Source: Aliamphritea spongicola (GTDB taxonomy: Bacteria > Pseudomonadota > Gammaproteobacteria > Pseudomonadales > Balneatricaceae). Taken from it: a stretch of DNA of 64,000 nt. Shown piece after piece: positions 17,087-28,054 of this stretch. The stretch covers positions 3,658,001-3,722,000 of the forward strand of contig AP025283.1 in the NCBI GenBank assembly GCA_024347235.1, in the 5' to 3' direction. The notes beneath the pieces are model-generated. The model was not told the origin of the DNA. It did not search any database and worked only from the letters and a program-made list of their open reading frames with translations. Positions within the stretch are counted from its first letter, which is position 1. Each line of letters opens with the position of its first letter. A program made the translations under genes and the position numbers.

Positions 17087-17485
17087 ATGATGGACTACAA
17101 CACAACCCGCGATTACCTGCTCGGCCGTCCGGAAGCAGCTGAAGATTTTCCGTTCTATCCGGATGTTGCCGTCTTCAAAATATGCGGCAAGATGTTCGCG
17201 ACCCTGTCGATGGATAAGGCCGATGACGGCACACCCGTCCCACATATGAACCTGAAATGTGATCCACAGGAAGCTCAGATGCTGCGGGACATTTTCCCCG
17301 CGGTTAAAGCCGGTTACCACATGAATAAGCGCCACTGGAATACAGTCATTCTCGACGGTTCCGTGCCCGACGGCGAAGTTCAGCGCATGATCGACCGCTC
17401 CTACGGGCTGGTCGTCAAAGGCCTGACCCGCAAACAACGGCAGCCACTGGAACTGAAATACAGCCCTGAAGAGCTGTACCGCTGA
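17087..17485 (+). CDS. MmcQ/YjbR family DNA-binding-fold protein
   Basis: An intact 132-residue protein. The text MDYNTTRDYLLGRPEAAEDFPFYPDVAVFKICGKMFATLS and the later HMNKRHWNTVILDG...IDRSYGLVVKGLTRKQR are standard for the MmcQ/YjbR (CyaY-like fold) family, which resembles double-wing DNA-binding proteins but has no firmly known role. An AGGAG precedes the start. No operon partner is obvious. Confidence 0.85.
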   Translation: MMDYNTTRDYLLGRPEAAEDFPFYPDVAVFKICGKMFATLSMDKADDGTPVPHMNLKCDPQEAQMLRDIFPAVKAGYHMNKRHWNTVILDGSVPDGEVQRMIDRSYGLVVKGLTRKQRQPLELKYSPEELYR

Positions 17486-17550
17486 CAACGTTGCCACCGG
17501 TTACTCCCTGAACAATACTTATTTAAAAGCCATTATCACAGGACGATCCA

Positions 17551-17994
17551 ATGAACATACGGCCCATGCATATCAGCGAAGCAGACTATGCCTCCGAGCT
17601 GATTATGGCCGCATTTTTCGACACGGTTGCCCATACCCTGCCCCGCCATGGGATTGAAAGTTTCAGGGACATCGTATCCGCTGACTCACTGCGGCAGTAC
17701 CAGAAAGACGGTGCGTTATTACTGGTCGCAGAAGAAGAACATCAGGTGGTGGGACTGGGGACTATCAAGGCCGGGCGGCATATCGGTTTACTCTTTGTTG
17801 AACCACAGTTCCAGCGCAAGGGAATCGGACAGGCACTGGTAAAAGCGCTACTTGAACACCGCGAGGCGGATACAGTCACCGTCAGGGCATCGGTTCCGTC
17901 CATCCCCGCTTACGAACACTATGGCTTTCATATCTCGGGACAGCTGGAAGAAAGTGCCGGTATTATTTCCCAGCCCATGCAACGGGACTTCTGA
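17551..17994 (+). CDS. GNAT family N-acetyltransferase
   Basis: An intact 147-residue GNAT acetyltransferase. The acetyl-CoA loop reads LLFVEPQFQRKGIGQALVKALL (motif A, RxxGIG) at residues about 90-111; YEHYGFHISGQ near the end is motif B. The acceptor substrate is unknown. It is followed 43 bp later by a second GNAT gene. Confidence 0.85.
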   Translation: MNIRPMHISEADYASELIMAAFFDTVAHTLPRHGIESFRDIVSADSLRQYQKDGALLLVAEEEHQVVGLGTIKAGRHIGLLFVEPQFQRKGIGQALVKALLEHREADTVTVRASVPSIPAYEHYGFHISGQLEESAGIISQPMQRDF

Positions 17995-18037
17995 CACCAC
18001 TGACAGTCCCCGGCTTAATGGAATGAGTTGATAACCT

Positions 18038-18459
18038 ATGAAAATCCGTCCTTTCCGCACAGCTGATCAGCCATCGGTGATTCAGCTGTGGACAGACTGC
18101 GGGCTGGTGAAGCCTCAGAACGATCCGGCTAAAGACATCCACCGCAAGCTCACCATACAGCCGGAGCTATTTCTGGTCGGCTGCGACAGTGAGGGCAATA
18201 TTATTGCCAGCATCATGGGCGGCTATGAGGGCCACCGGGGCTGGATAAACTATCTTGCGGTGCATCCTGACCAACAGCGTAAAGGCTACGCCCGGCAGTT
18301 AATGGATAACATTGAAAAACGTCTGCGGGAGATGGGTTGCCCCAAGATCAACCTGCAGATCAGGGACACGAACCGTGAAGTCATCGCTTTTACCGTGCCA
18401 TCGGCTATCTGGAAGATCCGGTGATCAGCCTGGGCAAACGGCTGGAGAAAGATTCATAA
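18038..18459 (+). CDS. YpeA-like GNAT acetyltransferase (one frameshift)
   Basis: About 140 residues, close to the YpeA group: MKIRPFRTADQPSVIQLWTDCGL at the start, INYLAVHPDQQRKGYARQLM as the acetyl-CoA loop, and GCPKINLQIRDTN. A T is missing from the run near 18390; with it the end reads VIAFYRAIGYLEDPVISLGKRL, the standard C-terminus, ending at TAA 18457-18459. Substrate unknown. Confidence 0.85.
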
Positions 18460-18463
18460 TCCT

Positions 18464-18997
18464 TCAGCCATCAATGCTGCATAATTTCGAACGGCCTTCC
18501 CGTACCGATACACAGAAGTAGTGCTCTGCCCGCTCGCAGTAGAGGGTAATTTCCCAGGGCTTATCGATATCCCCTTCAACCGGCACGGTAAAACCATCAA
18601 CAATAAAATACTGCTGCCAGTCATCCGGCAGCGTTTCCTGAAACCAGGTCTGCCACCCCTGGGCAACACCTTCCTGTGCATAGGGCAGCAACAGACTCAG
18701 ATTGCCCAAAAACCGTTTACTGAATGCAATTTCCGCATCTGAAGGATAGGCCTCAGAGACCAACTGATAATTATCCTCCGCCACCACACTGACCACGCCG
18801 TCAGCCAGACCGGATACCACATCCTGTTCCGCTTCCCAGCGGGTATGCCCACCCTCAGGCAGGAGAAACAAACGGGTAAAATACTCGTGCTCGGCGTTGG
18901 TGACTTTTCCAACCGAACGGCCGCGGTTAAAGATCGCCAGAATAAACCCTGCGCTCATCGCAACCACGAGTAAAATCATCAGAAAGTCTGCATTCAT
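18464..18997 (-). CDS. Membrane-anchored protein of unknown function
   Basis: About 177 residues from ATG 18997. One N-terminal hydrophobic helix (FLMILLVVAMSAGFILAIF) anchors a soluble, acidic domain with no motif I recognise (EHEYFTRLFLLPEGGHTRWEAEQ... WEITLYCERAEHYFCV). It converges with the GNAT genes, only 4 bp apart. I cannot assign a family. Confidence 0.6.
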   Translation of the reverse strand: MNADFLMILLVVAMSAGFILAIFNRGRSVGKVTNAEHEYFTRLFLLPEGGHTRWEAEQDVVSGLADGVVSVVAEDNYQLVSEAYPSDAEIAFSKRFLGNLSLLLPYAQEGVAQGWQTWFQETLPDDWQQYFIVDGFTVPVEGDIDKPWEITLYCERAEHYFCVSVREGRSKLCSIDG

Positions 18998-19123
18998 GTA
19001 CGCGCTCCGTGTAGCCTGCATTCATCACAACGATGTCCTGCTCTACACAGTAGCCCATCAATTTCCTTCCTGCAGAGAACCCGGCCAGCTCAGTTCCCCA
19101 AAAACACCAGTAAAATCGATAAC

Positions 19124-20212
19124 TTAGTTAACCAGCCCCAGTGCCCTCAGTTGCATCAATCCATCATCCGCTGCTTCCAGTGCCCCTTCCAGCAAACCGC
19201 CTGACTGATGCGCCATTTCCGTCGCGGTGAACAGCAGCCCCTGTGATGCCAGCGTTTCCAGACTGTCCGGCAAGCCGTACTGAGGATGCCCTGCCAGCGG
19301 CTCGCGCCAGTCTTCATCCGTGGCAGAATACTTCTGCTCAGACCAGTTCTGAAAGCTGATACTGAGCGGGCTGGCAGCCTGCGCACCAAATAATCGCACC
19401 AATTGATCTGTGACCTGTTGCCGTAACGCCTCACTCCCGGTACCCCGGGGCAGTTGCTGAATAAAACCGAATAGCGCCCCGGCCGGTGTGTCCGGTAACG
19501 AAGCGTCATGAATCTCCTGTAACGGCCCAGACCGGCTGATCCCGTCTCCGGATAAATTCATATCCCGCCAGAATGGCGTTTCATATTCAGCAATCACCTT
19601 GGTAAAGCGCCCCATCCAGGTGGGAATTGCCTGCAAACTTTGCAGAGCATGCTCAGCAAGCGGTGGATCAAACTGTACGGTTTTGGCAATGACCCGGGGC
19701 GGAATCGCCAGCACAACGGCTTTGGCCTTTACGTACTGTTGCTCACCAGCACGATTCAGGGTCAGTTGCCAGCAGTGCGTTTCACCGGGCAGGTAACGCA
19801 CCTTAGTCAGCGCAGTATTCAGCGTTAACCGTTGTTTATCCGACCGACTGATTAAATACCGGATCAGCGATCCCATTCCGTTTTCTACCCGTAAGGCCCC
19901 TTCCATCGTAGAAAAATTCAGCTGGCGAACCTCTCCGGGCATTTCTTCATAAACCAGATTTCCCCGGCTGTACTGGGGATAAGCGTTCAGGCCGGCGGCA
20001 CGGATCAGCGCCGCCATCCCTGGCTGCCCCGGCCAGAACCATGAAGGGCCAAGATCGTATCCCTGCAACTTATCTGCACCGGTACACAGAATCCTGCCGC
20101 CAAAGCGTTCACGGGCTTCAAACAAATGGAAATCCGCCCCTGCAGCCTGCAGCGCTGCCGCCAGAGATAAACCGCTGATGCCACCGCCAATGATGGCAAT
20201 ATCGGTCTGCAT
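19124..20212 (-). CDS. FAD-dependent amine-oxidase-like oxidoreductase
   Basis: About 362 residues, intact. The FAD-binding motif DIAIIGGGISGLSLAAAL is at residues 4-21 and is followed by the amine-oxidase RFGGRI motif; GLLFTATEMAHQSGGLLEGALEA at the end is the C-terminal flavin-contacting signature. The central region VVLAIPPRVIAKTVQFDPPL is also typical. The family oxidises amines or unsaturated bonds; substrate unknown. The ATG overlaps the stop of the cupin gene (GTGATG), so the two are translationally coupled. Flavin oxidases of this kind often sit beside ChrR-type regulators of the singlet-oxygen response. Confidence 0.82.
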   Translation of the reverse strand: MQTDIAIIGGGISGLSLAAALQAAGADFHLFEARERFGGRILCTGADKLQGYDLGPSWFWPGQPGMAALIRAAGLNAYPQYSRGNLVYEEMPGEVRQLNFSTMEGALRVENGMGSLIRYLISRSDKQRLTLNTALTKVRYLPGETHCWQLTLNRAGEQQYVKAKAVVLAIPPRVIAKTVQFDPPLAEHALQSLQAIPTWMGRFTKVIAEYETPFWRDMNLSGDGISRSGPLQEIHDASLPDTPAGALFGFIQQLPRGTGSEALRQQVTDQLVRLFGAQAASPLSISFQNWSEQKYSATDEDWREPLAGHPQYGLPDSLETLASQGLLFTATEMAHQSGGLLEGALEAADDGLMQLRALGLVN

Positions 20213-20946
20213 CACCGCTCTGCTTTCCGGGCAGCTTCCAGATGGGTAAACGCAGAATCCTGCAACACTGCTTCCGTCAGGTGGCCACGTTTAACCCAGA
20301 GTTTTGCCCCTGCTCACCGGCAGTCAGCTGCGCCGTCTGCCCGGCAGGTAAACGTATCCAGCCATGACGGCCATAGCGGCCATTACAGTCATCTTCAGGG
20401 GCGCCATTACAGGTCAGATCACCTTCCACCACCAGCACTTCCACTCCGCCGGAAGCACACAATTCAAAACTGGCACCCGGCTCGCAGAACTCCATCTGAA
20501 CGTCTTCACGCGCATCTTTATATAAAGGGGTCACGGTCACCCCTGACGCTGCGGGTCAGGCAAGGCACCGATTTTATCCGTGCTGATCCGCGCAAAGGTC
20601 CGGTCAGCAAGCGCAAACTGCCCCAGCTTCACAAAGATCACACAGCCTTCTTCAGCCCCGGGCGTATGCCGTGACGTCGGCGGATTACGCACGTAAGTGC
20701 CGGAGGGTAATCACCGTGTTCATCCTGAAACACACCTTCCAGCACCAGAAACTCTTCCCCGCCGTGATGAATATGAGGCGAGAACGCACTGCCCGGCGCA
20801 TAGCGGACAATCGATGTAGCCCGGGCGCCGTCATGGCCTAACCGGTCCAGCATACAGCGATCCACCCCCGGCATCGGTGATGCAACCCAGTCCGTATCTT
20901 CCGGTCTGGCACTGGCAGGCTGAGTAAAGTCGGCATTCAACTGCAT
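20212..20946 (-). CDS. ChrR-like double-cupin protein (three frameshifts)
   Basis: About 245 residues with two cupin halves. The first has [34 protein letters not shown], with the HxHxxxEE metal motif. The second has [26 protein letters not shown], where the metal motif is degenerate. Frame slips near 20705, 20543 and 20305 break it. It resembles the C-terminal cupin domain of ChrR anti-sigma proteins but lacks the N-terminal zinc anti-sigma domain. It is divergent from an ECF sigma gene and overlaps the flavin oxidase gene, which supports a stress-regulation role. Confidence 0.75.
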
Positions 20947-21190
20947 GTAAAAGTCCTCTGCTAAAATCTGCCACTATCCTAAACTTTATCGGCACCGAGG
21001 ATAAGTAAGCACAGTTTGGTACCCGGGTACTTTTCGGTACATCTTGCTGAAAATAAAGGTATTTAATTTTTACAGAAGAAATATATCTCAGATTTTCGTC
21101 TTTTCGGAAAACACGTCGTCTGTATATAGTCAGTCTGAAAAATGCATCAGGTTACCGTTTTTCACGGCAGCCTAAACTCAGGAAATGTGT
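20947..21190. promoter_or_regulatory. Divergent region between cupin and sigma-factor genes
   Basis: GTACCCGGGTAC at 21019-21030 is a perfect 12-bp palindrome, and a further CGGTAC follows at 21035-21040. Farther right, TCGGAAAACACGTCGTC (about 21104-21120) contains GGAAAA and CGTC elements of ECF type, but their spacing is not clearly right for a promoter. Autoregulation by the SigZ-type sigma factor is plausible but unproven. Confidence 0.35.
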
Positions 21191-21746
21191 ATGAATATAG
21201 AAACCGTCTGGAACCAGTACCAGGCCAGCCTGAAAGCCTTCCTTTATTCCCGGATCAACGATCCGGCAGATGCCGATGACCTGCTGCAGGACATTCTTAT
21301 CAAGAGCTACCGCAACCTCGGCTCACTGCAATCACAGGGCAGCATCAAAGCCTGGCTGTTCCAGATTGCCAACCGCAGCCTGATAGATTTCTACCGCCGT
21401 AAAGGCAACCGCAAAGAATTCAACGCAGAACATCCGGATCTGGAAAACCTCTGGGAAACAGAAGACAACCATGGCGATCAGCCCTCCATGGCAGACTGTG
21501 TTGAACCGTTCATCAACGCCCTGCCCGAAGACAACGCCCGTTTACTGATGGCCATCGACATACAGGGAATCCCAGAAAGATTATGCCGCCAAAGAAGGCA
21601 TTGCCTATTCCACCCTGAAATCCCGGGTACAGAAATCCCGCAACCTGCTCCGTGGGTTATTTGAAGAATGCTGCCACCTGAATCTGGATCATCAGGGCAA
21701 TATTATGGAATTCACCCCAAAGGGTTCCCACTGCGAAAAATGCTGA
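21191..21746 (+). CDS. SigZ-type ECF RNA polymerase sigma factor (one frameshift)
   Basis: About 186 residues. Region 2 reads FLYSRINDPADADDLLQDILIKSYRNL...IKAWLFQIANRSLIDFYRR, and region 4 after repair reads QKDYAAKEGIAYSTLKSRVQKSRNLLRGLF. The C-terminus is Cys/His-bearing (ECCHLNLDHQ... then HCEKC), as in SigZ proteins, and may bind metal. The shift lies near 21577; a net two-base loss or one-base gain would explain it. ATG 21191 is preferred to 21185 because CAGGAA precedes it at a normal distance. A GST follows on the same strand. Confidence 0.82.
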
Positions 21747-21825
21747 CAATTATTCAGGACAATATCGTCTTTTAACAAGCGGCCCCGTCTTAACAGGCAA
21801 ATTCATTCAAGACGGAAACATTCAC

Positions 21826-22535
21826 ATGATTAAAATTGTCAGCTTTAAAATCTGCCCGTTCGTGCAGCGCGTCACCGGCTTACTGGAAGCGAAAAAGATT
21901 CCTTATGAACTGGAATACATCAGCCTGAAAGACAAACCTCAATGGTTTCTGGATATCTCCCCACCGGTCAGGTGCCGATGCTGATTACCGAGTCCGGCAA
22001 AGCACTGTTTGAGTCTGACGCGATTATCGAATACATCGACGAAATCTCTGCCCCGGTGGAAGCTGGCCTGACACCGGAAGACCGAGCCTTCGACCGGGCC
22101 TGGAGTTATCAGGCCAGCAAGCACTATCTGGTTCAGTGCAGCACCATGCGTAGCGGTGATAAAGACACCCTGACTGAACGTACTGAAAAACTGGCTAAAG
22201 CCTTTGCCAAAGCGGAAAAGCAACTGGGAGAGGGAACATTCTTTAAAGGTGATCAGCTCAGCAACATCGACATCGCCTGGCTACCTTTGCTGCACCGGGC
22301 AGATATTATCCGGGAACACACCGGCTATGACCTGCTGAACGGCTACCCAAAAGTACAGGCATGGCAAGCCTCAGTCATGAAAACCGGGCTGGCAGAAGCC
22401 TCAGTGGCTGAAGACTTTGAAACCGCCTTCACAGACTTCTATCTGTCAGATCAGACCTGGCTGGGCAATCAGGACAAGTGCACACCGAGCAATAGCAGCG
22501 CCGATAACGCCTGCGCCAGTGGCACCTGCTGCTAA
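21826..22535 (+). CDS. Glutathione S-transferase with Cys-rich C-terminal tail (one frameshift)
   Basis: About 236 residues. The N-terminal thioredoxin fold has ICPFVQRVTGLLEAKKIPYELEYI, with a single catalytic-type Cys before PF as in omega-like GSTs, then GQVPMLITESGKALFESDAIIEYID. A helical domain follows (GTFFKGDQLSNIDIAWLPLL). The protein ends in an unusual DNACASGTCC tail. A C is missing from the run near 21960. It follows the SigZ gene by 79 bp and is probably in its regulon, consistent with a thiol/oxidative stress response. Confidence 0.85.
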
Positions 22536-22561
22536 GCGATCTTTGCTATTAAAGCAGCCAC

Positions 22562-22590
22562 AAAAACCACCTCAGTTGAGGTGGTTTTTC
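22562..22590. terminator. Terminator between convergent GST and maiA
   Basis: AAAACCACCTCA and TGAGGTGGTTTTT pair around a two-base loop, with A-run and T-run flanks. It can serve both convergent genes. Confidence 0.85.
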
Positions 22591-22618
22591 AGTAACGCCT
22601 TCAGACAACTCCTTGCCC

Positions 22619-23262
22619 TCAGTTAAAACAGTCCGGTTGTTCTTCCGGCTGGGCCTGCTTAAAAGCCGGTAGCCGGTTACAGTGTTTCCAGACCGATTCA
22701 ATCAGCGGGTAAGCACTCATATCGCACTCAAAGCGTTTTGCGTTATACACCTGCGGAATCAGGCAGACATCCGCCAGCGTAACACAGTCACCAAAGCAAA
22801 ATTTGCCGTTACAGTCGCTGGTCTGCAGGCTTTTTCCAGTGCAGAGAATCCCACCTCAATCCAGTGACGGTACCATTTCATCTTATCTTCGTCGGATACA
22901 TCCAGATCACTCTGCAGGTATTTCAGTACCCTCAGGTTATTCAGTGGATGCAGGTCAACGGCAATTTGCTGCGCCAGACTGCGGACCCGTGCCTTAGCCA
23001 GTGGATCAACCGGCAGTAATGGCATCTGTGGATAGACATCTTCCAGATACTCAATGATCGCCAGTGACTGGGTCAGCAGATGCTGATCCGTCTGCAGCGC
23101 CGGAACCAGCCCCTGAGGGTTAAGCGCCAGATATTCAGCCCCCTGTTGCTCACTTTGCAGCAGGTTCACCGGCAATTGCGCCCACTGCAGTTGCTTGTGG
23201 GCTAATACAATGCGCACCCGGTAAGCCGCCGAAGATCTGAAGTAACTGTAAAGTTCTAACAT
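22619..23262 (-). CDS. maiA: Maleylacetoacetate isomerase (one frameshift)
   Basis: About 215 residues, zeta-class GST fold. It starts MLELYSYFRSSAAYRVRIVLAHK, with the SSxxxRVR glutathione motif that defines maleylacetoacetate isomerases. NPQGLVPALQTDQHLLTQSLAIIEYLE, DLHPLNNLRVLKYL and, after repair of the slip near 22830, FCFGDCVTLADVCLIPQVYNAKRF follow. It isomerises maleylacetoacetate to fumarylacetoacetate in tyrosine breakdown, using glutathione. It overlaps the aminotransferase gene by 7 bp and is the last gene of the hpd operon. Confidence 0.92.
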
Positions 23263-24528
23263 GCCTGCTCCTGATAACTGCCGGACGCCAGCGCACTGAC
23301 GGTTGCAGCAATATGGGCAACAATTGTCGGCAAGTTAGTATCATTAAACCCCGACAGGTTTACCCGGCCATTACTGACAATATAGACGCCATACATCTGC
23401 TGCAGGTATTCAGTTTCCCGGACCGACAAGGGAAACAGTGCAAACATTCCCTGCCCTTCCTTTAAGAAACGCCAGTTTCGCTGGGGCACAGCCTTGCTCA
23501 GGGCAACATACAAAGCTTCTCGCACCCCACGTAACCGGGTATGAATCTCTTCCAGTTCACGCTGCCATATCGTCCGTAAATCTTCATCCTGCAAGATCCG
23601 CCGCACCAGCATGGCGCCGTGGGCTGGCGGGGTAAAATAATGCCGGGTCGCCAACTGCATCCACTGTTGCATCAGCGGTTGACGCAACGCTTCATTCTGC
23701 ACCAGCGCCGCCACCATGCCGGTGCGGTCCCGGTACAGGCCAAAGTTCTTGGAACAGGTATAACACAGCAACAGCTCTGGCATTGCCCGGGCCATAATCC
23801 GCAAGCCAGAGGCATCCGCTTCCAGACCATTGCCCAGCCCGTGGTAGGCCATATCGACGATCGGTAGCAACTTTTGTTGCTGGCAGAACGCCGTCAACTC
23901 ATGCCACTCATCATCAGATAAATCCAGCCCGGTTGGATTATGACAACTGGCCTGCAGTAATACCGCATCCCCGGGTTTAGCTGCCCGCAGCGAATCCAGC
24001 ATGGAATCAAAGCCCTGTCGGCCCTGCTGCGGATCATAATACGCATAGGTCCCCTGCTCGGTACCGCTGGCTTCAGCAATAGGGCGGTGAACCTGCCAGG
24101 TACTGTCACTCAGCCACAGACAAACCTCAGGATTCATCTGCTTGAGTAATTCAAATGCCAGCCGCAGCGCACCCACCCCACCGGGGTCTGGGCACAGGCC
24201 AGCCGGGTACTCAGCTGATCCGCTAACGGCTTACCCAGCGCCAGTTCAGCGATGGCTTCACAGAACGCCTGATCCCCAGCGGGCCTATATAGGCTTTATC
24301 CGCCTCGGTATCCACCCGCCACTGTTCTGCCGCTTTAACCGCCCGGAACACTGGTGAACGGTTAAGGGAATCCCGGTAGACCCCAATGCCCAGATCCACC
24401 TTTTCAGTCCGGTCATCCTTACGGTAAGCCTGTAACAGGGCAAATATCGGATCTTCTTCAGCAACCGCGCCAGCAGGCTTCAGCAGCGGGCCGGTAACAG
24501 ATTGATTCTGACCGTTACGGGTTAACAT
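23256..24528 (-). CDS. Aromatic amino acid aminotransferase (two frameshifts)
   Basis: About 425 residues, class I PLP aminotransferase of the TyrB/PhhC group. DPIFALLQAYRKDDRTEKVDLGIGVYRD is the N-terminal signature, ASCHNPTGLDLSD holds the conserved Asn, CSKNFGLYRDRTG carries the PLP lysine, and GRVNLSGFND near the end supplies the carboxylate-binding Arg region. It converts tyrosine or phenylalanine to the arylpyruvate, feeding Hpd. Slips near 24285 and 24185 break the frame between AYIGP and GGVGALRLAFELL. The start ATG (24528) overlaps the end of the fah gene by 14 bp. Confidence 0.9.
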
Positions 24529-25496
24529 AACGGCTCACCTTCTGATCGATCTCACCAAAAATAGAATGGCCTTCAGCATCCTGCATATCAATCTGAATAC
24601 GGTCACCGAACTTCATAAATTCAGTCACCGGCTTGCCCCGGCAATGATTTCCAGCATCCGTACTTCTGCCAGACAGCAGGAACCGCTGGAGCGGTCATTA
24701 TTAGACACCGTGCCTGAACCGATAATCGTACCGGCACTCAGCGGCCGGCTTTTCGCCGCATGGGCAATCAGCTGGCCGAAATCAAAGATCATATCCACGC
24801 CGGCATTAGGCTCACCCACTAATTCACCGTTGAGGATTGCCCGCAGCGGTAAATGCAGTTTGCCCGCCTGCCAGGCATCCCCAGCATACCGGGTGTGACC
24901 GCCACCGGAGAAAACGCACTGGACGGTTTGGACTGATAAAAACCAAACCCTTTCGCCAGCTCACCGGGAATCAGGTTACGCAAAGAAACGTCATTCACCA
25001 GCATTACCAGCTGTATATGTTGCAAGGCCGCTTCCGGTGAAACGCCCATTGGTACATCGTCCAGCACCACGGCGACTTCCGCCTCAAAATCGATGCCCCA
25101 GGCTTCGTCCGCTACTTCGATATCGTCCCGCGGTCCGATGAATGCATCCGAGCCGCCCTGATACATCAGCGGATCAACCCAGAAGCTGTCAGGAATCTCA
25201 GCATTACGGGCTTTTCGTACCAGCTCCACATGGTTCACATAGGCCGAACCGTCGGCCCAGTGAAACGCCCGTGGTAACGGTGAATCACAGTTTTCAGGCT
25301 GAAAAGCTTCACCCTGTATGTCGCCGTTTTCCAGTGAGGTAAATACCCGTGCCAGTTGTGGTGCACACTCGCTCCAGTGATCCAGTGCTGACTGCAAAGT
25401 CACCGCAATTTCCGGTACGGCGATACAACGGTCCATCTGAGTATTAACCACCACCAGACGACCGTCGCGTCCACCCTTTAAAGATGCAAGTTTCAT
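24515..25496 (-). CDS. Fumarylacetoacetate hydrolase family protein (two frameshifts)
   Basis: About 328 residues of the FAH family. The metal-binding core reads GIDFEAEVAVVLDDVPMG (the E-x-E motif), followed by LVMLVNDVSLRNLIPGELAKGFGFYQSKPSSAFSPVAVTP and, after repair near 24885, VDMIFDFGQLIAHAAKSRPLSAGTIIGSGTVSN. It would hydrolyse fumarylacetoacetate to fumarate and acetoacetate, the last step of tyrosine degradation. A second slip lies near 24640. It sits between the VOC gene and the aminotransferase gene and overlaps the latter. Confidence 0.9.
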
Positions 25497-25510
25497 AGCT
25501 TATCCTGTTA

Positions 25511-26050
25511 TTAATCCATTGGTACTGAAGCGTCATGCAGCCAGGCTGCATGTTTTGGTGCCCGCTTGGTCTGATCCCACTCTTCCAGCATCGCCGGGGC
25601 CACTTCGTACAGTTTTTCCAGCATGCCCGGCTTAGCCGTATTGGCAGCAATTTCCAGGCGGTGGCCGTTCGGGTCAAAGAAATAAATTGATTTAAAAATG
25701 GTGTGTTCTACCGGGCCGATAACCTCCAGTCCGGCATCCAGCACCTTCTGTTTTGCCGCCAGCAAGGCATCCATGTCTTCCACTTCAAAAGCAATATGCT
25801 GCACCCACGCCGGGGTGTTCGGATCTTTGCCCATCGGCGGCGAATTAGGTATTTCGAAAAATGCCAGAACATTGCCGTTACCCGCATCCATGAAAACATG
25901 CATGTACGGGTCCGGCGCCTTGGTAGAAGGCACTTCGTTTTCCGCAATGGCCAGCTGGAAATCCATGCCCAGTACCTGCTGATAAAAGGTCACGGTTTCC
26001 TTGGCGTTATTGCAGCGGTAAGCCACGTGGTGAATGCGCTGAATATTCAT
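25511..26050 (-). CDS. VOC (glyoxalase/dioxygenase fold) family protein in the tyrosine operon
   Basis: An intact 179-residue vicinal-oxygen-chelate protein. RIHHVAYRCNNAKETVTFYQQVLGM begins module one and WVQHIAFEVEDMDALLAAKQ begins module two; HHV, FFEIP, QHIAF and HRLEIA are the likely His/Glu metal ligands. It lies 1 bp from the hpd stop and just before fah, inside the tyrosine operon where homogentisate 1,2-dioxygenase would be expected. It could be an isomerase, a lyase or an oxygenase; I do not know which. Confidence 0.8.
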   Translation of the reverse strand: MNIQRIHHVAYRCNNAKETVTFYQQVLGMDFQLAIAENEVPSTKAPDPYMHVFMDAGNGNVLAFFEIPNSPPMGKDPNTPAWVQHIAFEVEDMDALLAAKQKVLDAGLEVIGPVEHTIFKSIYFFDPNGHRLEIAANTAKPGMLEKLYEVAPAMLEEWDQTKRAPKHAAWLHDASVPMD

Positions 26051-26051
26051 C

Positions 26052-27148
<1,097 letters not shown>

Positions 27149-27255
27149 GTTATGCTCCTGCTGGTAACGGAACGAAAAACGACAGGTACGGCGACGCTGC
27201 GTTTTGCTCCGGATATAATTATTATTAGTTGAAACAGAGTGATCTGAATCAATAG

Positions 27256-27290
27256 TTGTTGATGCAACAATTATTGGTTGCGAGCGCAAC
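27256..27290. promoter_or_regulatory. Tandem palindromic operators between hpd and marR
   Basis: Two dyads lie side by side: TTGTTGATGCAACAA at 27256-27270 and GTTGCGAGCGCAAC at 27277-27290. Their centres are about 20.5 bp apart, two helical turns. Each has the GTTG...CAAC arms and AT-rich flanks expected for a MarR dimer. They sit between the divergent hpd operon and the MarR gene and probably repress both. Confidence 0.7.
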
Positions 27291-27319
27291 TATTGTCAAG
27301 CCCTGACCCGGAAGAGCCT

Positions 27320-27783
27320 ATGAAAAATACTCACGACACCCCTGATATCATTACGCTGGAAGACTTCATGCCTTACCGGTTATCAGTGTTGTCCAATAAA
27401 GTCAGTACCATCATCGCCGCGACCTATGAGGGAAATTCGGTATCTCAGTCACTGAATGGCGCATCATGGCGGTACTGGGTGAATACCGGATGCATCCGCG
27501 GATTTTGTCTCAGTCAAAACCCAGATTGAAAAGTCCATCATCAGCCGGGCAATCGCCAAGTTATTACAGCGCAAGCTGATCGAACGAATTCGACGCCGAT
27601 GACCGTCGCCGTTCTGTGCTGAATCTGTCTGAGACCGGCCGTGATGTGTACCGGGAGATCGTGCCGGTATCCTTTGCCTACGAAGACAAATTACTGGAGT
27701 GTTTTAACGCAGAAGAACAGGAACAGTTCAGTACTCTGATCAGCCGCCTCTACAGCCACGCTGAACAAATCGAACAAAAATAG
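27320..27783 (+). CDS. MarR-family regulator of the hpd operon (two frameshifts)
   Basis: About 155 residues. FMPYRLSVLSNKVSTIIAATYEG is the N-terminal dimer helix, SRAIAKLLQRKLIERIRR the recognition region, and RRSVLNLSETGRDVYREIVPVSFAYEDKLLECFNAEEQEQFSTLISRLY the wing and C-terminal dimer helix. Slips near 27500 and 27590 interrupt it. It is divergent from hpd with two palindromes between them, so a repressor relieved by an aromatic intermediate is the likely role. Confidence 0.82.
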
Positions 27784-28054
27784 TGCTTCACTTGCATTTA
27801 AATTGCCTTTCACACCGGCATTCAGCCGGTGTAATTCTTCTTATCGGCCATGCAAGGCTGAATAAAAATTGTCAAAACGCGACCTGCTAAACCGTTGTAA
27901 TTACACCCTCTTACGCCTTACTTAATCGTTTAATTAACTATATTAAACCTATTTGAAATTTATCCGGCCCCCGCCATCACTGAGAATCGTCTACCGGTTC
28001 AGTACTACACACGTCTGAACACTTTCAAGACCAACAAAAATATTAGAGGTCGTT

